Source: Sodalis praecaptivus
Lineage (GTDB): Bacteria; Pseudomonadota; Gammaproteobacteria; Enterobacterales; Enterobacteriaceae
Direction: 5' to 3'
Assembly: GCF_000517425.1 (NCBI RefSeq)
Contig: NZ_CP006569.1
Location: 620,001 to 684,000, forward strand
Length of the DNA: 64,000 nt
Made by a program: the position numbers and the translations under genes. The notes below the pieces were generated by a model, which saw nothing but the letters and a program-made list of their open reading frames with translations, did not search any database and had not been told where the DNA came from. Shown piece after piece: positions 27,587 through 37,175 of this stretch. How positions within the stretch are numbered: the first letter of the stretch is position 1; every line of letters starts with the position of its first letter.

Positions 27587-30500
27587 GGCGCCGCTTGCCT
27601 GCGTTTACGCCGCACGAAGCGCTGGCCACGTTGCGCCAGGCCGTCAAACCACAGATAGATAACGGGCGTCGAGAACAGCGTCAGCACCTGACTGAAGATA
27701 AGACCGCCGACAATCACCAGCCCCAGCGGCTGGCGAAGTTCGGCGCCGGAACCGTGGGCCAGCATCAACGGCAGCGCGCCCAGCAGCGCGGCCATGGTGG
27801 TCATCAGAATCGGCCGGAAACGCAGCAGGCAAGCCTGATGAATGGCCTCGCGCGGCGTCATGTGGTGCTTGTTTTCCGCCTCCAGCGCGAAGTCGATCAT
27901 CATGATGGCGTTCTTTTTCACGATGCCTATCAGCAGGATAACGCCGATAAGCGCAATCAGGCTGAATTCGGTGTCGGCGAGCAGCAAGGTCAGCAGCGCG
28001 CCTACCGCGGCCGAGGGCAGGGTGGAGAGAATGGTGACCGGATGGATAAAGCTCTCATACAAAATCCCCAGTACCACGTACATGGTGAGCAGCGCCGCCA
28101 GAATCAGCCACAGCGTATTACCGGTGGCGCTCTGGAAGGCAGAAGTCTCACCCTGATAGCGCAGGGTAATGCTCGACGGTTGCTCAAGGGACTGGCTGAC
28201 CTGCGTGATCGCTTTCTGTGCGTCTTCTATTGAATAGCCGTCATTGAGATTAAACGACACGGTTACCGCCGGGAACTGGTTCAGCCTGACATGGACCAGC
28301 GATCCTGTCCGGCGGTGCACCGTGGCGATAGAGGTCAGTTTGACCATCGCCGTCGCGCTGCCCGAGCTGGAACTCGAACTCGAACTCGAACTCGAGCTAG
28401 AACTGGAGCTGGAACTGGAGCTGGAACTGGAGCTGGAACTGGAACTGGAGCTAGAACTGGAGCTTGAGCTCGTCGCCAAATAAATATCATCCAGCGAGGC
28501 CGGCGATTGTTGATATTTGGGCTGAACCTCCAGCACCACCCGGTACTGATTAGATTGGGTAAAAATTGTCGATACCAACCGCTGCCCGAAGGCGTTATAC
28601 AGCGCGGTGTCCACATCCGCCGCGGTGATGCCGTAGCGCGCCGCGGCGTCGCGATTGAGCTCCACGTACACCGTTTGCCCCTGATCTTGCAGATTGCTCA
28701 CCACATCGCTGAATTCGGGCTCCTGCTGCAGGCGCGCGACGAGTTTCGGCGTCCAGTTAACCAAATTTTCGCTATCGGCATCATCGAGAGTGAATTGATA
28801 CTGGCTGGGCGTGACCTGATCGTTGACCGTCAGATCTTGTGAGGATTGCAGATACAGCGTAATGCCCGCGACCTGTTGGGTGGCCTCTTTCAGCTGTTTG
28901 ATAATGACATCGGCGCGATCGTCGCGATCCGCAAAAGGTTTTAAATTGATTTGCAGGCGGCCGCTGTTCAGGCTGGTATTGTTGCCGTCGATACCGACCG
29001 TGGAGGAGACGCTTTCCACCTGTGGATTCTTGAGGATATCGTCCACCAGCGCCTGCTGTCGCCGAGCCATCTCGCCGAAGGAAACGTCCTGCGAGGCAAT
29101 CGTCACCCCTTGAATCAGACCGGTATCCTGCTGGGGAAAGAAGCCTTTCGGCACCAAAACATAGAGTAACGCGGTCAGCGCCAGCGTCGCCAGCGCCACC
29201 AGCAGCGTCAGGCGCTGATGGTCAAGTACGATAATCAGCAGCCGATCGTAGCCGGCGATAAGCCGGTCGAAAATCTCGCCGCCCTTACGGTAAAAACGGC
29301 TCTGTTCCGCCTCCGGGATATGGCGCAGCAGATAAGCGCATAGCATTGGGGTGAGGGTGAGCGACACCAGCATCGATACCAGAATCGATACCGCCAGGGT
29401 GATGGCGAACTCCCGGAACAGACGGCCGACCACATCGCCCATAAACAGCAGCGGAATTAATACCGCTATTAGCGAGAAGGTCAGCGAAATGATGGTAAAA
29501 CCTATCTGTCGGGAGCCGTTAAGCGCCGCCTGCATGGGCGTTTCGCCCTCTTCCAGCCGGCGGGAAATATTTTCTACCACCACGATAGCGTCATCAATAA
29601 CGAACCCGGTGGCGATAGTGAGCGCCATCAACGACAGATTGTTCAGACTGAAACCGGCCAGATACATCACGCCGAAGGTTCCCACCAGCGACAGCGGCAC
29701 CGCCACGCTAGGGATAAGGGTCGCGGCGATGTTGCGCAGGAAGAGGAACGTCACCATCACTACCAGCGCAATGGACAGCATCAGCTCAAACTGCACGTCG
29801 CTGATGGAGGCGCGAATGGTCTGGGTGCGATCGGACAGGATCTGGATCTTGACCCCGTCCGGCAGCGCGGCCTGCAGCGTGGGAAGCTGCGCTTTAATAT
29901 TATCCACCACTTGAATAACGTTGGCGCCCGGCTGACGCTGGACGCTGATGACAATCGCCGGATTACGGTTGGCCCAGGCGGATTGAAAGGTGTTTTCTTC
30001 CGCTTCCTCGATCTGGGCGATATCTTTCAGCCGCAGGGCGGCGCCGTTCTGATAGGTGAGAATGAGATTGCCGTATTCGGCGGCGGTGCGTAGCTGATCG
30101 TTGGCGTCGATGGTGATCGAATGATAACGCCCGTCGAAGCCGCCTTTAGCGGTATTGACGTTGCTATTGCCGATAAGCGTATTCACGTCTTCCAACGTCA
30201 GATGATGCGCCGCGAGCGCGCGGGGATCCATTCGTACCCGGATCGCCGCCTGATGACCGCCCGCCAGGGTGACCATACCGACGCCTGAGATCTGCGATAA
30301 TTTTAGCGCCAGACGGGTATTGACCAGATCTTGTACTTGTATCAGCGGCAGCGTATCCGAACTCGCCGCCAGGGTGATGACGGCGGTATCCGCCGGGTTC
30401 ACCTTTTTATAGGTGGGCGGGTTGGGCAAATCGTTTGGCAGCAGGCTGTTGGCGGCATTGATTGCCGCTTGCACTTCTTGCTCCGCCACATCCAGCGACA

Positions 30501-30795
30501 GGTCGAGGGAAAATTTCAGCGTGATGACCGATGCTCCGCCTGAACTGGTGGAATACATCTGGCTGAGGCCGGCCATCTGGCCGAGCTGCCGCTCCAGCGG
30601 CGCGGTGACCGACGATGCCATCACATCGGGACTGGCGCCGGGGTAAAGCGTAGTCACCTGGATCGTGGGATAATCCACCTGGGGCAGCGCCGAGGTGGAA
30701 AGCATTTTGTAGGCGAAAAGCCCGGAAATCAGCACCGCAATCATCAATAAAATGGTGGCGACCGGGCGCTCGATAAAAAGTCTGGAAGGGTTCAT
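27583..30795 (-). CDS. mdtB: MdtB: RND multidrug efflux transporter subunit with 36-serine tract
   Basis: 1070 residues, about 30 longer than E. coli MdtB, and the difference is one run of 36 serines at residues 776-811. The tract lies in the second periplasmic loop, between DDIYLAT and [15 protein letters not shown], where E. coli has only a short turn. Everything else is standard: [35 protein letters not shown] with the TM4 Asp pair, and [18 protein letters not shown]. The run is encoded by alternating AGY/TCN codons, i.e. a hexanucleotide repeat on the DNA. A surface-loop insertion may be tolerated; effect on pumping is unknown. Overlaps mdtA and mdtC by four bases each. Confidence 0.94.
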   Translation of the reverse strand: MNPSRLFIERPVATILLMIAVLISGLFAYKMLSTSALPQVDYPTIQVTTLYPGASPDVMASSVTAPLERQLGQMAGLSQMYSTSSGGASVITLKFSLDLSLDVAEQEVQAAINAANSLLPNDLPNPPTYKKVNPADTAVITLAASSDTLPLIQVQDLVNTRLALKLSQISGVGMVTLAGGHQAAIRVRMDPRALAAHHLTLEDVNTLIGNSNVNTAKGGFDGRYHSITIDANDQLRTAAEYGNLILTYQNGAALRLKDIAQIEEAEENTFQSAWANRNPAIVISVQRQPGANVIQVVDNIKAQLPTLQAALPDGVKIQILSDRTQTIRASISDVQFELMLSIALVVMVTFLFLRNIAATLIPSVAVPLSLVGTFGVMYLAGFSLNNLSLMALTIATGFVIDDAIVVVENISRRLEEGETPMQAALNGSRQIGFTIISLTFSLIAVLIPLLFMGDVVGRLFREFAITLAVSILVSMLVSLTLTPMLCAYLLRHIPEAEQSRFYRKGGEIFDRLIAGYDRLLIIVLDHQRLTLLVALATLALTALLYVLVPKGFFPQQDTGLIQGVTIASQDVSFGEMARRQQALVDDILKNPQVESVSSTVGIDGNNTSLNSGRLQINLKPFADRDDRADVIIKQLKEATQQVAGITLYLQSSQDLTVNDQVTPSQYQFTLDDADSENLVNWTPKLVARLQQEPEFSDVVSNLQDQGQTVYVELNRDAAARYGITAADVDTALYNAFGQRLVSTIFTQSNQYRVVLEVQPKYQQSPASLDDIYLATSSSSSSSSSSSSSSSSSSSSSSSSSSSSSSSSSSSSGSATAMVKLTSIATVHRRTGSLVHVRLNQFPAVTVSFNLNDGYSIEDAQKAITQVSQSLEQPSSITLRYQGETSAFQSATGNTLWLILAALLTMYVVLGILYESFIHPVTILSTLPSAAVGALLTLLLADTEFSLIALIGVILLIGIVKKNAIMMIDFALEAENKHHMTPREAIHQACLLRFRPILMTTMAALLGALPLMLAHGSGAELRQPLGLVIVGGLIFSQVLTLFSTPVIYLWFDGLAQRGQRFVRRKRRQAAP
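28363..28470. repeat. In-frame hexanucleotide tract coding poly-Ser in mdtB
   Basis: 108 bp, 36 codons, all serine on the minus strand. The plus strand is built mainly of GAGCTG and GAACTG / GAACTC hexamers. Both repeat growth and shrinkage by six bases keep the frame. Confidence 0.97.
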
Positions 30796-32231
30796 TGCGC
30801 GGCGCCGTCGTTACCGCCGGTCGTCGAGACGCGCTGCGTCGCCGCGCTGCCGGTGTGGCGGCGGGTGACGCCTGCCGCCTTGCCGTTACCGCCCGAGGAA
30901 CCCTTCGCCGCGCCATCACCGCCGGTCGTGCCGTCAATTGACTTGGCGCCGCCGTTACCGCCCGTGGCGCCGCTATCCGTTGTGCCGGCGCTGCCCTTGA
31001 CGCGAGTCGCACTGCCGGGCGCGCCGCTTTCCACGGCACTGCCGCCGCCGGTATCGTTGTCGCTGACGATCGTCACTTTCGCGCCGTTGCTCAACCGGTC
31101 AATGCCTTCGGTGACCACCCGTTCGCCCGGCGATACGCCGCTCAGAACGGCCTGTAGCGAGGTGCCGAAGCTCGGTCCCGCTTTGACCTGACGGCGTTCG
31201 ACGCTGTTATCCTGCTTGATGACATACACGAAATCCCCGTCGCTGCTCAGCTGTAAGGCCTGGGCGGGGATAACCGTCGCGCCCGCCAGTACATTCGTTT
31301 GCAAACGCACATTCACAAATTGATTGGGATAGAGTTTTTCATCGTGATTGGCAAACATGGCTTTAAGCTTGATGCTGCCGGTCTCGCTGTCGATTTCGTT
31401 GCTGATAAAGTTCAGCTCTCCCTGCGCCAGCTCGGTCGTGCCATCTTGATCCAGCGCGGTGGCGGGCAAGGTTTGGCCGTGATGCAAAGCCTGTAGTAGC
31501 GTAGGTAAATTGGCCTGCGGCACGCTGAAAGTGACGGCGATAGGTTGGGTCTGGGTAATGGTCACGATGCCGGTGGTGTCGCTGCTATGCACCATATTGC
31601 CGGGATCCACCAGCCGCAGCCCGACCCGGCCGCTGACCGGCGCGGTGATCCGCGCATATTCCAGATCCAATTTCGCGGCGTCAATCTGCGCCTGATAAGA
31701 TTTGATTGCCCCGGCGTACTGGCCTACGGTGGCGGTCTGGGTTTCTAAATCCTGACGCGACAGGGAATCCTGCGCATAGAGTTTTTGATAACGCGCCAGC
31801 GTCAGCTGCGCGCTCTTCAGCAGCGCTTGGTTTTGCGCCAAATCGCCCTGATATTGCTCTAGGCTGGCCTGATAGCTGCGCGGGTCGATCTGCGCCAGTA
31901 ACTGCCCCTGCTCCACCTTCTGTCCTTCGGTAAAATAGACTTTGAGCAGTTGGCCATCCACCCGGCTGGTTACGGTCACGCTGGCGTTCGCCACCACCGT
32001 GCCCAAGGCCGATAAGGTGACGGGAACATCCGCCTGCTTGGCGACACCGCCGTGTACCGCCGTCGGGCCGCCCATGCCCATTCTCATACCGCCCGGCCGA
32101 CCGGTCGGGGCAGCGCCGCTGCCGCTGTGGTGAGCGAAGAGGTAATAACCGAGGCCGGCAATCAACAACAGTATCAAAACCACCACTAAAACATTACGCC
32201 ACTTAATCGTCTGCTTTGAATATCTTCTCAT
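30792..32231 (-). CDS. mdtA: MdtA: periplasmic adaptor of the RND pump, with low-complexity tail
   Basis: 479 residues, about 60 more than E. coli MdtA. N-terminal anchor ([18 protein letters not shown]), then lipoyl and hairpin domains ([40 protein letters not shown]), beta-barrel and membrane-proximal domains ([18 protein letters not shown]). From about residue 390 the tail is a Gly/Ser/Thr/Ala-rich stretch ([19 protein letters not shown] and similar) not needed for the fold. First gene of mdtA-mdtB-mdtC-channel. The ribosome binding site is weak. No BaeR box was recognised upstream. Confidence 0.92.
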   Translation of the reverse strand: MRRYSKQTIKWRNVLVVVLILLLIAGLGYYLFAHHSGSGAAPTGRPGGMRMGMGGPTAVHGGVAKQADVPVTLSALGTVVANASVTVTSRVDGQLLKVYFTEGQKVEQGQLLAQIDPRSYQASLEQYQGDLAQNQALLKSAQLTLARYQKLYAQDSLSRQDLETQTATVGQYAGAIKSYQAQIDAAKLDLEYARITAPVSGRVGLRLVDPGNMVHSSDTTGIVTITQTQPIAVTFSVPQANLPTLLQALHHGQTLPATALDQDGTTELAQGELNFISNEIDSETGSIKLKAMFANHDEKLYPNQFVNVRLQTNVLAGATVIPAQALQLSSDGDFVYVIKQDNSVERRQVKAGPSFGTSLQAVLSGVSPGERVVTEGIDRLSNGAKVTIVSDNDTGGGSAVESGAPGSATRVKGSAGTTDSGATGGNGGAKSIDGTTGGDGAAKGSSGGNGKAAGVTRRHTGSAATQRVSTTGGNDGAAQ

Positions 32232-33210
32232 GGGATGGGGCTGGCCAGTTCGGGTTAAAATCGTGTTATCTTAACAGATTAAAGTAATTCGGATGCTTAT
32301 TCTGTAAGCGTTTCGTCAAAAAGCGTTTCATTTGCCGTATCGCCCCCGCCGCCGCGTAACGTGGTGCCAAGACGGGTCGGACGTAGGGATTTCGGCCTCC
32401 CATCGCGTCAAAAAGAGAGAAACAGGATGCTGCGCCCGTTTAGGTGCGCAACATCGGTTAGTCCACGGTTAAGCGCTGACGCCTGTCAAGTATAGCGGCT
32501 TGGGGCATAAGGGTCAGACGCGGCGGCATGCGTCCGCGCGGTACACGGTGCGCAGTAATACGCATCGGCGGCACGCGTCCGCGCGGATATACGGCGCGCA
32601 GTAATACGCACCGGCGGCGTTTGTCCGCGCGGCATACGGCGCGCAGTAATACGCACCGGCGGCGTTTGTCCGCGCGGTACACGGTGCGCAGTAATACGCA
32701 CCGGCGGCGTTTGTCCGCGCGATACGCTGACGATCTCGAGATAGGGGAGCCGTGTTTCTTGGCCGCCGTGGGTTAAAACCTCAGAATGATCCAAATCGCC
32801 GCAGGGCAGGTCGAAGACGAACCGCCTTACGCGCAGGTCATCGTAGTAAGGATTAAATTAATTATTCTAAATATGATTATATTATTTTTATAAACTATAT
32901 CGGTTATAATTCTGCTCAGCTTTAATTGCACTATTTCTTCACAGGCATGCCGGGTTAATCACTTTTTTAGCGCTCAATTTTCCGTCGGTTTATAGCTTCG
33001 TATGTTTATCTTTGGTTTAAGTCAATACTATAACCTTTAATAATTAGATGAGGGTTAATTCGTTAAACCCGAAGATAAATAATCATTATTTTTAGCAGCG
33101 AATTAAGGATTGCATTGAAGAATGATGCATTTGCCATGAGCTACGCTGGACACTATTCCGTGCTGAAATAATGAAATGGAAGTTTATCGGGCAACAGGAG
33201 ATATTAAAGG
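32232..33210. other. Divergent region between mdtA and the T3SS regulator
   Basis: 979 bp without a recognised gene. The first part is the mdtA promoter region, 32521-32727 is a 45-bp tandem array, and from about 32840 to 33210 the sequence turns strongly AT-rich, in contrast with everything around it. This AT-rich stretch is probably the control region of the T3SS regulator and a likely H-NS target (inference). Confidence 0.65.
32521..32727. repeat. 45-bp tandem repeat, about 4.4 copies
   Basis: Units start at 32521, 32566, 32612 and 32657 (lengths 45, 46, 45, 45), with a partial fifth from 32702. Each begins CGGCGGC, contains GTCCGCGCG and ends CGCAGTAATACGCA. Neighbouring units are nearly identical. 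There are no spacers of the kind CRISPR arrays have. Confidence 0.95.
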
Positions 33211-34092
33211 ATGGATATAGCTCTGAAAAAAAATCAGGCGTCTTGCGCATGTACGCCTTTAGCGCCCATCGGCCCGGCTGGCGGAGGCAAAAATACTCTG
33301 CCGCCCGTACAGTACGCTTTTGGCGATTTTCTGCTGAACTCCTCCCGCGTGTTGTTTCATAAAGACAAACGGCTCAGCATCTCCCCCAAGGAACTGGGGG
33401 TGCTGAGTTTATTACTGGAATCCGCCGGCGAACTGGTGACCAAGGCGCAGATTATTCATGAAGTCTGGTACGGCGGCAATGTCGGCGAAGAATCGCTGAC
33501 GCGCTGTATCTACGTGCTGCGGCGTATCTTACAAGAGGAGAAAGATCACCGCTATATCGATACGGTTTACGGTAAGGGCTACCGGTTTACGCTGCCGGTC
33601 ACGCGCATCTTGCCCGCCCGGCCCGGAATGCCGGCGCGCTGCGTGCTGGCGGTATTTCCCTTCCGGCTGGCCGGTGATATCGACACCGTCGGTTTGCAGG
33701 ATGCCATCGTACAGCAACTGGCGCCCTGCTCGCCGCTGGGATTGCATGTGTTGCCGACCTCGCTGACCATGAACTGTCGCACCACTGACGCCACGCTGCA
33801 ATTGCTGGACAAAATCCGGCCGGACTATTACCTCACCGGTTACGAGCTGAACCTCGGCGGCGCGCCCTCGCTACGGATTGAGCTGATGCGCGCCGAGGAT
33901 CATCTGGTGCTGCTGCGTGAACGGGTGGCCAAAGCCCATTTGGGGGGCGAAGGGCGCTTTCTGCGCACGCTGAAGCCTCTGATTTTGGGCGCGCTGCCCG
34001 GTATGAAGGCGATGGGACTGGCGGCGGGGAAGACAGCGGAGGGGGAGATCGGTCGGTCAGCTATGCCGGGACAGGAGGAAAGAAAAAAATGA
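33211..34092 (+). CDS. HilA/YgeH-like winged-helix regulator of the T3SS, short form
   Basis: 293 residues. Residues ~35-130 form an OmpR/ToxR-type winged helix: YAFGDFLLNSSRVLFHK, SISPKELGVLSLLLE, then ESLTRCIYVLRRILQEE and YIDTVYGKGYRF. There is no receiver domain and no membrane segment. A second domain follows (CVLAVFPFRLAGDIDTVGLQ, then RPDYYLTGYELNLGG), as in the HilA group, but the long TPR-rich half of Salmonella HilA (553 residues) is absent. Position at the head of the T3SS cluster, next to invF, supports a HilA-like master-activator role. The ATG is preceded by AGGAG at 10 bases. Confidence 0.8.
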   Translation: MDIALKKNQASCACTPLAPIGPAGGGKNTLPPVQYAFGDFLLNSSRVLFHKDKRLSISPKELGVLSLLLESAGELVTKAQIIHEVWYGGNVGEESLTRCIYVLRRILQEEKDHRYIDTVYGKGYRFTLPVTRILPARPGMPARCVLAVFPFRLAGDIDTVGLQDAIVQQLAPCSPLGLHVLPTSLTMNCRTTDATLQLLDKIRPDYYLTGYELNLGGAPSLRIELMRAEDHLVLLRERVAKAHLGGEGRFLRTLKPLILGALPGMKAMGLAAGKTAEGEIGRSAMPGQEERKK

Positions 34093-34354
34093 GCCGGTCG
34101 CCACGGCCGATGCATTGTAAAGCGCGCCGACGGCGGCGGGCCCAGTAAGCGCCTGCGCGTCGGGCGCATTATTTCGCGGCGTAACCTAAGTCCCGATAAA
34201 TCGGGTGGTCTCCTCGCCATTGCCTGGAATGAGAGAAAGCGTTTACCACGCGTCAGGCATGCTGTGAGCGTTTAAGCCATGAGAGGCTTCTGCAATTATT
34301 TCTCACCCTGAGTCATATTTTCATCATGATTTCTTTGAAAGAGACAGGCAATGT

Positions 34355-35161
34355 ATGGCTATGAATATTAAGCAAAAGCGAACTGAGATAATGATGAGCA
34401 AAGAAATCATTGTCTCACCCGCTTCGCTGCTGAATGAATATCATCAGCAGGATATCTCGGAGCCAAAATGCTGGTTGCTGGAAATTCCCGATGGTGATTG
34501 CGATATTCATGTTCGCTGGGCGAATGAATCGTCGCGTCTGACATTATCCGCCGGATGGCGCGGCATGCTGTTAATGCAGCGCTTGAATCTGGCTCTGCGC
34601 GCCGGTACAGCGCGGCATCAGGAATTACCGCTCTTTGCCCTGGCAAAATTACAGGTATTTATCGACGAGTCCCGCGGCGTGCAGGTGGATTACGCCCAGC
34701 AGCAATGGGCGCAGATCGAGTTGCATGATTTTCCGCATATTGGCACCTGCGCCGATATAGAGCAGTGGATGCTGGGGAATTATCAGAGCGCGCCGTCCCA
34801 AATGAATGCGCTGGCGGTATTTTTGCGCCAGACGGAGTGTTATTGGTTAATACGATTTCTATTAAATGAGTCTGTCAATAATGGCAAGTTGAACGTTCTC
34901 GGCGCGCGTTACGGCCTGTCTTATTCACATTTCCGCCGCCTGTGCCGCAACGCGCTGGGAAACTCGGCTAAAAATGAGCTGCGGGGCTGGCGTATCGCCA
35001 GGGCGCTGCTGGATATGGTCGAAGAGCGGCAAAGCCTCACCGAGGTCGCCATGCGCTATGGCTATGCCTCATCCTCGCACCTCTCCAACGATGTCAGAGA
35101 CGCCTTTGGGGTCTCCCCCCGCGGGATATGGAATATGATCAACAAGAAAGCGGAACAATGA
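34355..35161 (+). CDS. invF: InvF: AraC-type activator of T3SS substrate genes
   Basis: 268 residues; several in-frame ATGs exist (34355, 34361, 34391, 34394), the first is used. The C-terminal AraC domain is close to Salmonella InvF: ECYWLIRFLLNESVNN, YGLSYSHFRRLCRNALG, KNELRGWRIARALLDMVE, and YGYASSSHLSNDVRDAFG. InvF works with the chaperone SicA to switch on effector and translocator genes. Both invF and sicA are present in this cluster, although the genes they would control are not. The stop overlaps the invG start by four bases. Confidence 0.92.
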   Translation: MAMNIKQKRTEIMMSKEIIVSPASLLNEYHQQDISEPKCWLLEIPDGDCDIHVRWANESSRLTLSAGWRGMLLMQRLNLALRAGTARHQELPLFALAKLQVFIDESRGVQVDYAQQQWAQIELHDFPHIGTCADIEQWMLGNYQSAPSQMNALAVFLRQTECYWLIRFLLNESVNNGKLNVLGARYGLSYSHFRRLCRNALGNSAKNELRGWRIARALLDMVEERQSLTEVAMRYGYASSSHLSNDVRDAFGVSPRGIWNMINKKAEQ

Positions 35162-36789
35162 ATAACATCGCTCAGATAAGCCGCGGCCTGCTCTGCGTTA
35201 TGTTGCTCGCCTGCGCCGGCCCGCGCGTCGACGTTCGCGCGGCGGAATTATCCCGGCAAGGCGAAGGTTATGTAGCCAATAAAGACGGCGTGAAAGTCTT
35301 TTTCGATGCGCTGTCGGCACGCCTTAATCAACCGGTGATTGTCAGCAAACTGGCGGCGCGCAAGCAGATAAGCGGCGAGTTCGACCTGGCGGATGCGCGG
35401 GCGCTTTTGACGCGCATTACCCAACAAATGGGGTTGATGTGGTACAGCGACGGCCAGGCAATCTATATTTATGACGCCAGCGAAATGCGCCATGCGGTGG
35501 TGGCGCTGCGCAGCATTTCACCGGCGGCGCTGCGCCATTTTCTCCAGCAGGCCCAATTGCACGATTCGCGCTACCCGCTGCGGGGAGATCCCGGTGGTCA
35601 CGTCCTTTATCTCTCGGGGCCGCCGGTTTATATCGAGCTGGTGGAGAATGCGGCCCGCCTGCTGGATAAGGAGCCGGACGGCATACACGAGCGCGAGCAG
35701 GCCGAGGTTATCCCGCTAAGTTACACCTTTGTCGGCGATCGCCATTACGCATTGCGCGGCGAGAAAGTGACTATTCCCGGTATCGCCACGGTAATCGAGC
35801 GGCTGATGAGGCGGGAAGGGCGCCTGCCTGTCGTCGAGCCCCCCAGCCCGCTCACGTCCGCAGAGGCGCTGCTTCCCGCGGTGGACGCGCGCGGGGAACA
35901 GGACGTGGAATCGCCGCTGTGGCCGGTGCAGGTTATCGCCAATCCCAGCAACAACAGCCTGCTGGTCAAGGGGAGCGGCCGCCAGGTGCAATTTGTGCGC
36001 AATCTAGTGCATTCACTGGATATTCCTAAGCGCCACGTGGAGCTATCGTTATGGATAATCGATCTGGAGAAAAGCGACCTCGATCAGTTCGGCATCAATT
36101 GGCAGGGCGGCACCCGCATCGGCCAGCGGGGGGGCGTCACCTTTAATCAAGGATCCTATAGCGCCTTGGACGGTACGCGATTTGTCGCGTCAATATTGGC
36201 GCTGGCCAAAAAACACCGCGCCAACATTGTTTCTCGGCCGATTATCCTGACCCAGGAGAACGTGCCGGCGATTTTCGACAATAACCGGACCTTTTATACG
36301 CGGCTTCTGGGCGAGCGCAGCGTGGAGCTGCGCGAAGTGACCTACGGCACCATGATAAGCCTCCTGCCGCGGTTTTCCGGCGACGATGAGGTGGAGATGG
36401 CGCTGACGATCGAAGACGGCGGCGAAGTCGCCCGGCAGCACAGAAATCCGGGGCCGGATGACCTGCCGGAAGTGGGGCGCACCCATATCAGCACGGTGGC
36501 GCGCGTGCCGCGGGGAAAGAGCCTGCTGATTGGCGGCTATACCCGGGATGAGATTCGGGATAACCGCGGGCGATTACCCGGTCTGGGGTCGATACCGCTG
36601 ATTGGCGGTCTGTTTCGCCATCGCGTCGATAAGCAGGCCAATATGGTCAGAATTTTTCTCATCCAACCGCGGGAAATTTCCGCGCCGCTGCAGCAGGACG
36701 CCGCCGCGTTTGCCCGTTCCATCGCCGCACGCAGCCATGAGGGTATATTGAAGGACTGGGCCGATAATTACCTCGCCAGCCAGCAGTAA
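35158..36789 (+). CDS. invG: InvG/SctC: T3SS outer-membrane secretin
   Basis: 543 residues from the ATG at 35158, overlapping invF; an ORF start ten codons upstream is out of context. N-terminal signal (GLLCVMLLACAGPRVDVRA), N-domains (VFFDALSARLNQPVIVS; YLSGPPVYIELVENAARLLD), the secretin core with VIANPSNNSLLVKGSGRQV, VELSLWIIDLEKSDLDQFGI, and the C-terminal GRTHISTVARVPRGKSLLIGG followed by IPLIGGLFRH. It forms the outer-membrane ring. Salmonella InvG is about 562 residues. Confidence 0.95.
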   Translation: MNNIAQISRGLLCVMLLACAGPRVDVRAAELSRQGEGYVANKDGVKVFFDALSARLNQPVIVSKLAARKQISGEFDLADARALLTRITQQMGLMWYSDGQAIYIYDASEMRHAVVALRSISPAALRHFLQQAQLHDSRYPLRGDPGGHVLYLSGPPVYIELVENAARLLDKEPDGIHEREQAEVIPLSYTFVGDRHYALRGEKVTIPGIATVIERLMRREGRLPVVEPPSPLTSAEALLPAVDARGEQDVESPLWPVQVIANPSNNSLLVKGSGRQVQFVRNLVHSLDIPKRHVELSLWIIDLEKSDLDQFGINWQGGTRIGQRGGVTFNQGSYSALDGTRFVASILALAKKHRANIVSRPIILTQENVPAIFDNNRTFYTRLLGERSVELREVTYGTMISLLPRFSGDDEVEMALTIEDGGEVARQHRNPGPDDLPEVGRTHISTVARVPRGKSLLIGGYTRDEIRDNRGRLPGLGSIPLIGGLFRHRVDKQANMVRIFLIQPREISAPLQQDAAAFARSIAARSHEGILKDWADNYLASQQ

Positions 36790-37175
36790 CCGTCCAAATA
36801 ACACGGCGGCGGGAGATAACAAGGCGGTGAAAATTCTTATTAGCCGAGAAAATGTGCGCCGGTTTACCCGGCGGTGAGCAAATGTGGTTAATATGAGCAA
36901 GGTTATCCCGTCCGCTGACACGATATTGTCGCGCGACCTTATCAAGGCCGCGGCGCGGCCGTGATTCCGACCGCCGTCTTTCATTTATCTCCGCGGCTGC
37001 GATAATTATTAATCATGCATATAATTTTTCATCATAAAAATAAAAATGCTGTTGGGATCGCGCGGGCGGCCCGGCGCTAGTGCGGTTAACGCGTCGCCGC
37101 TCGACGGGAATAACGGGCGGCGGACGTCGCGTCCTTGCTTGATATCTATCTGGCTGAACGAAATGGATCATTCAC
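36790..37175. other. Gap where the T3SS gatekeeper gene (invE) sits in SPI-1
   Basis: 386 bp without a gene; AT-rich from about 37000 to 37060. In SPI-1 invE lies between invG and invA. No remnant with InvE-like features was seen on either strand. Confidence 0.7.

Noticed and set aside
32521-32727. Repeat array considered as CRISPR
   Set aside because: Units are directly abutting with no variable spacers and no cas genes nearby.
36790-37175. Search for a decayed invE between invG and invA
   Set aside because: No frame on either strand shows gatekeeper-like sequence, so no pseudogene is called.
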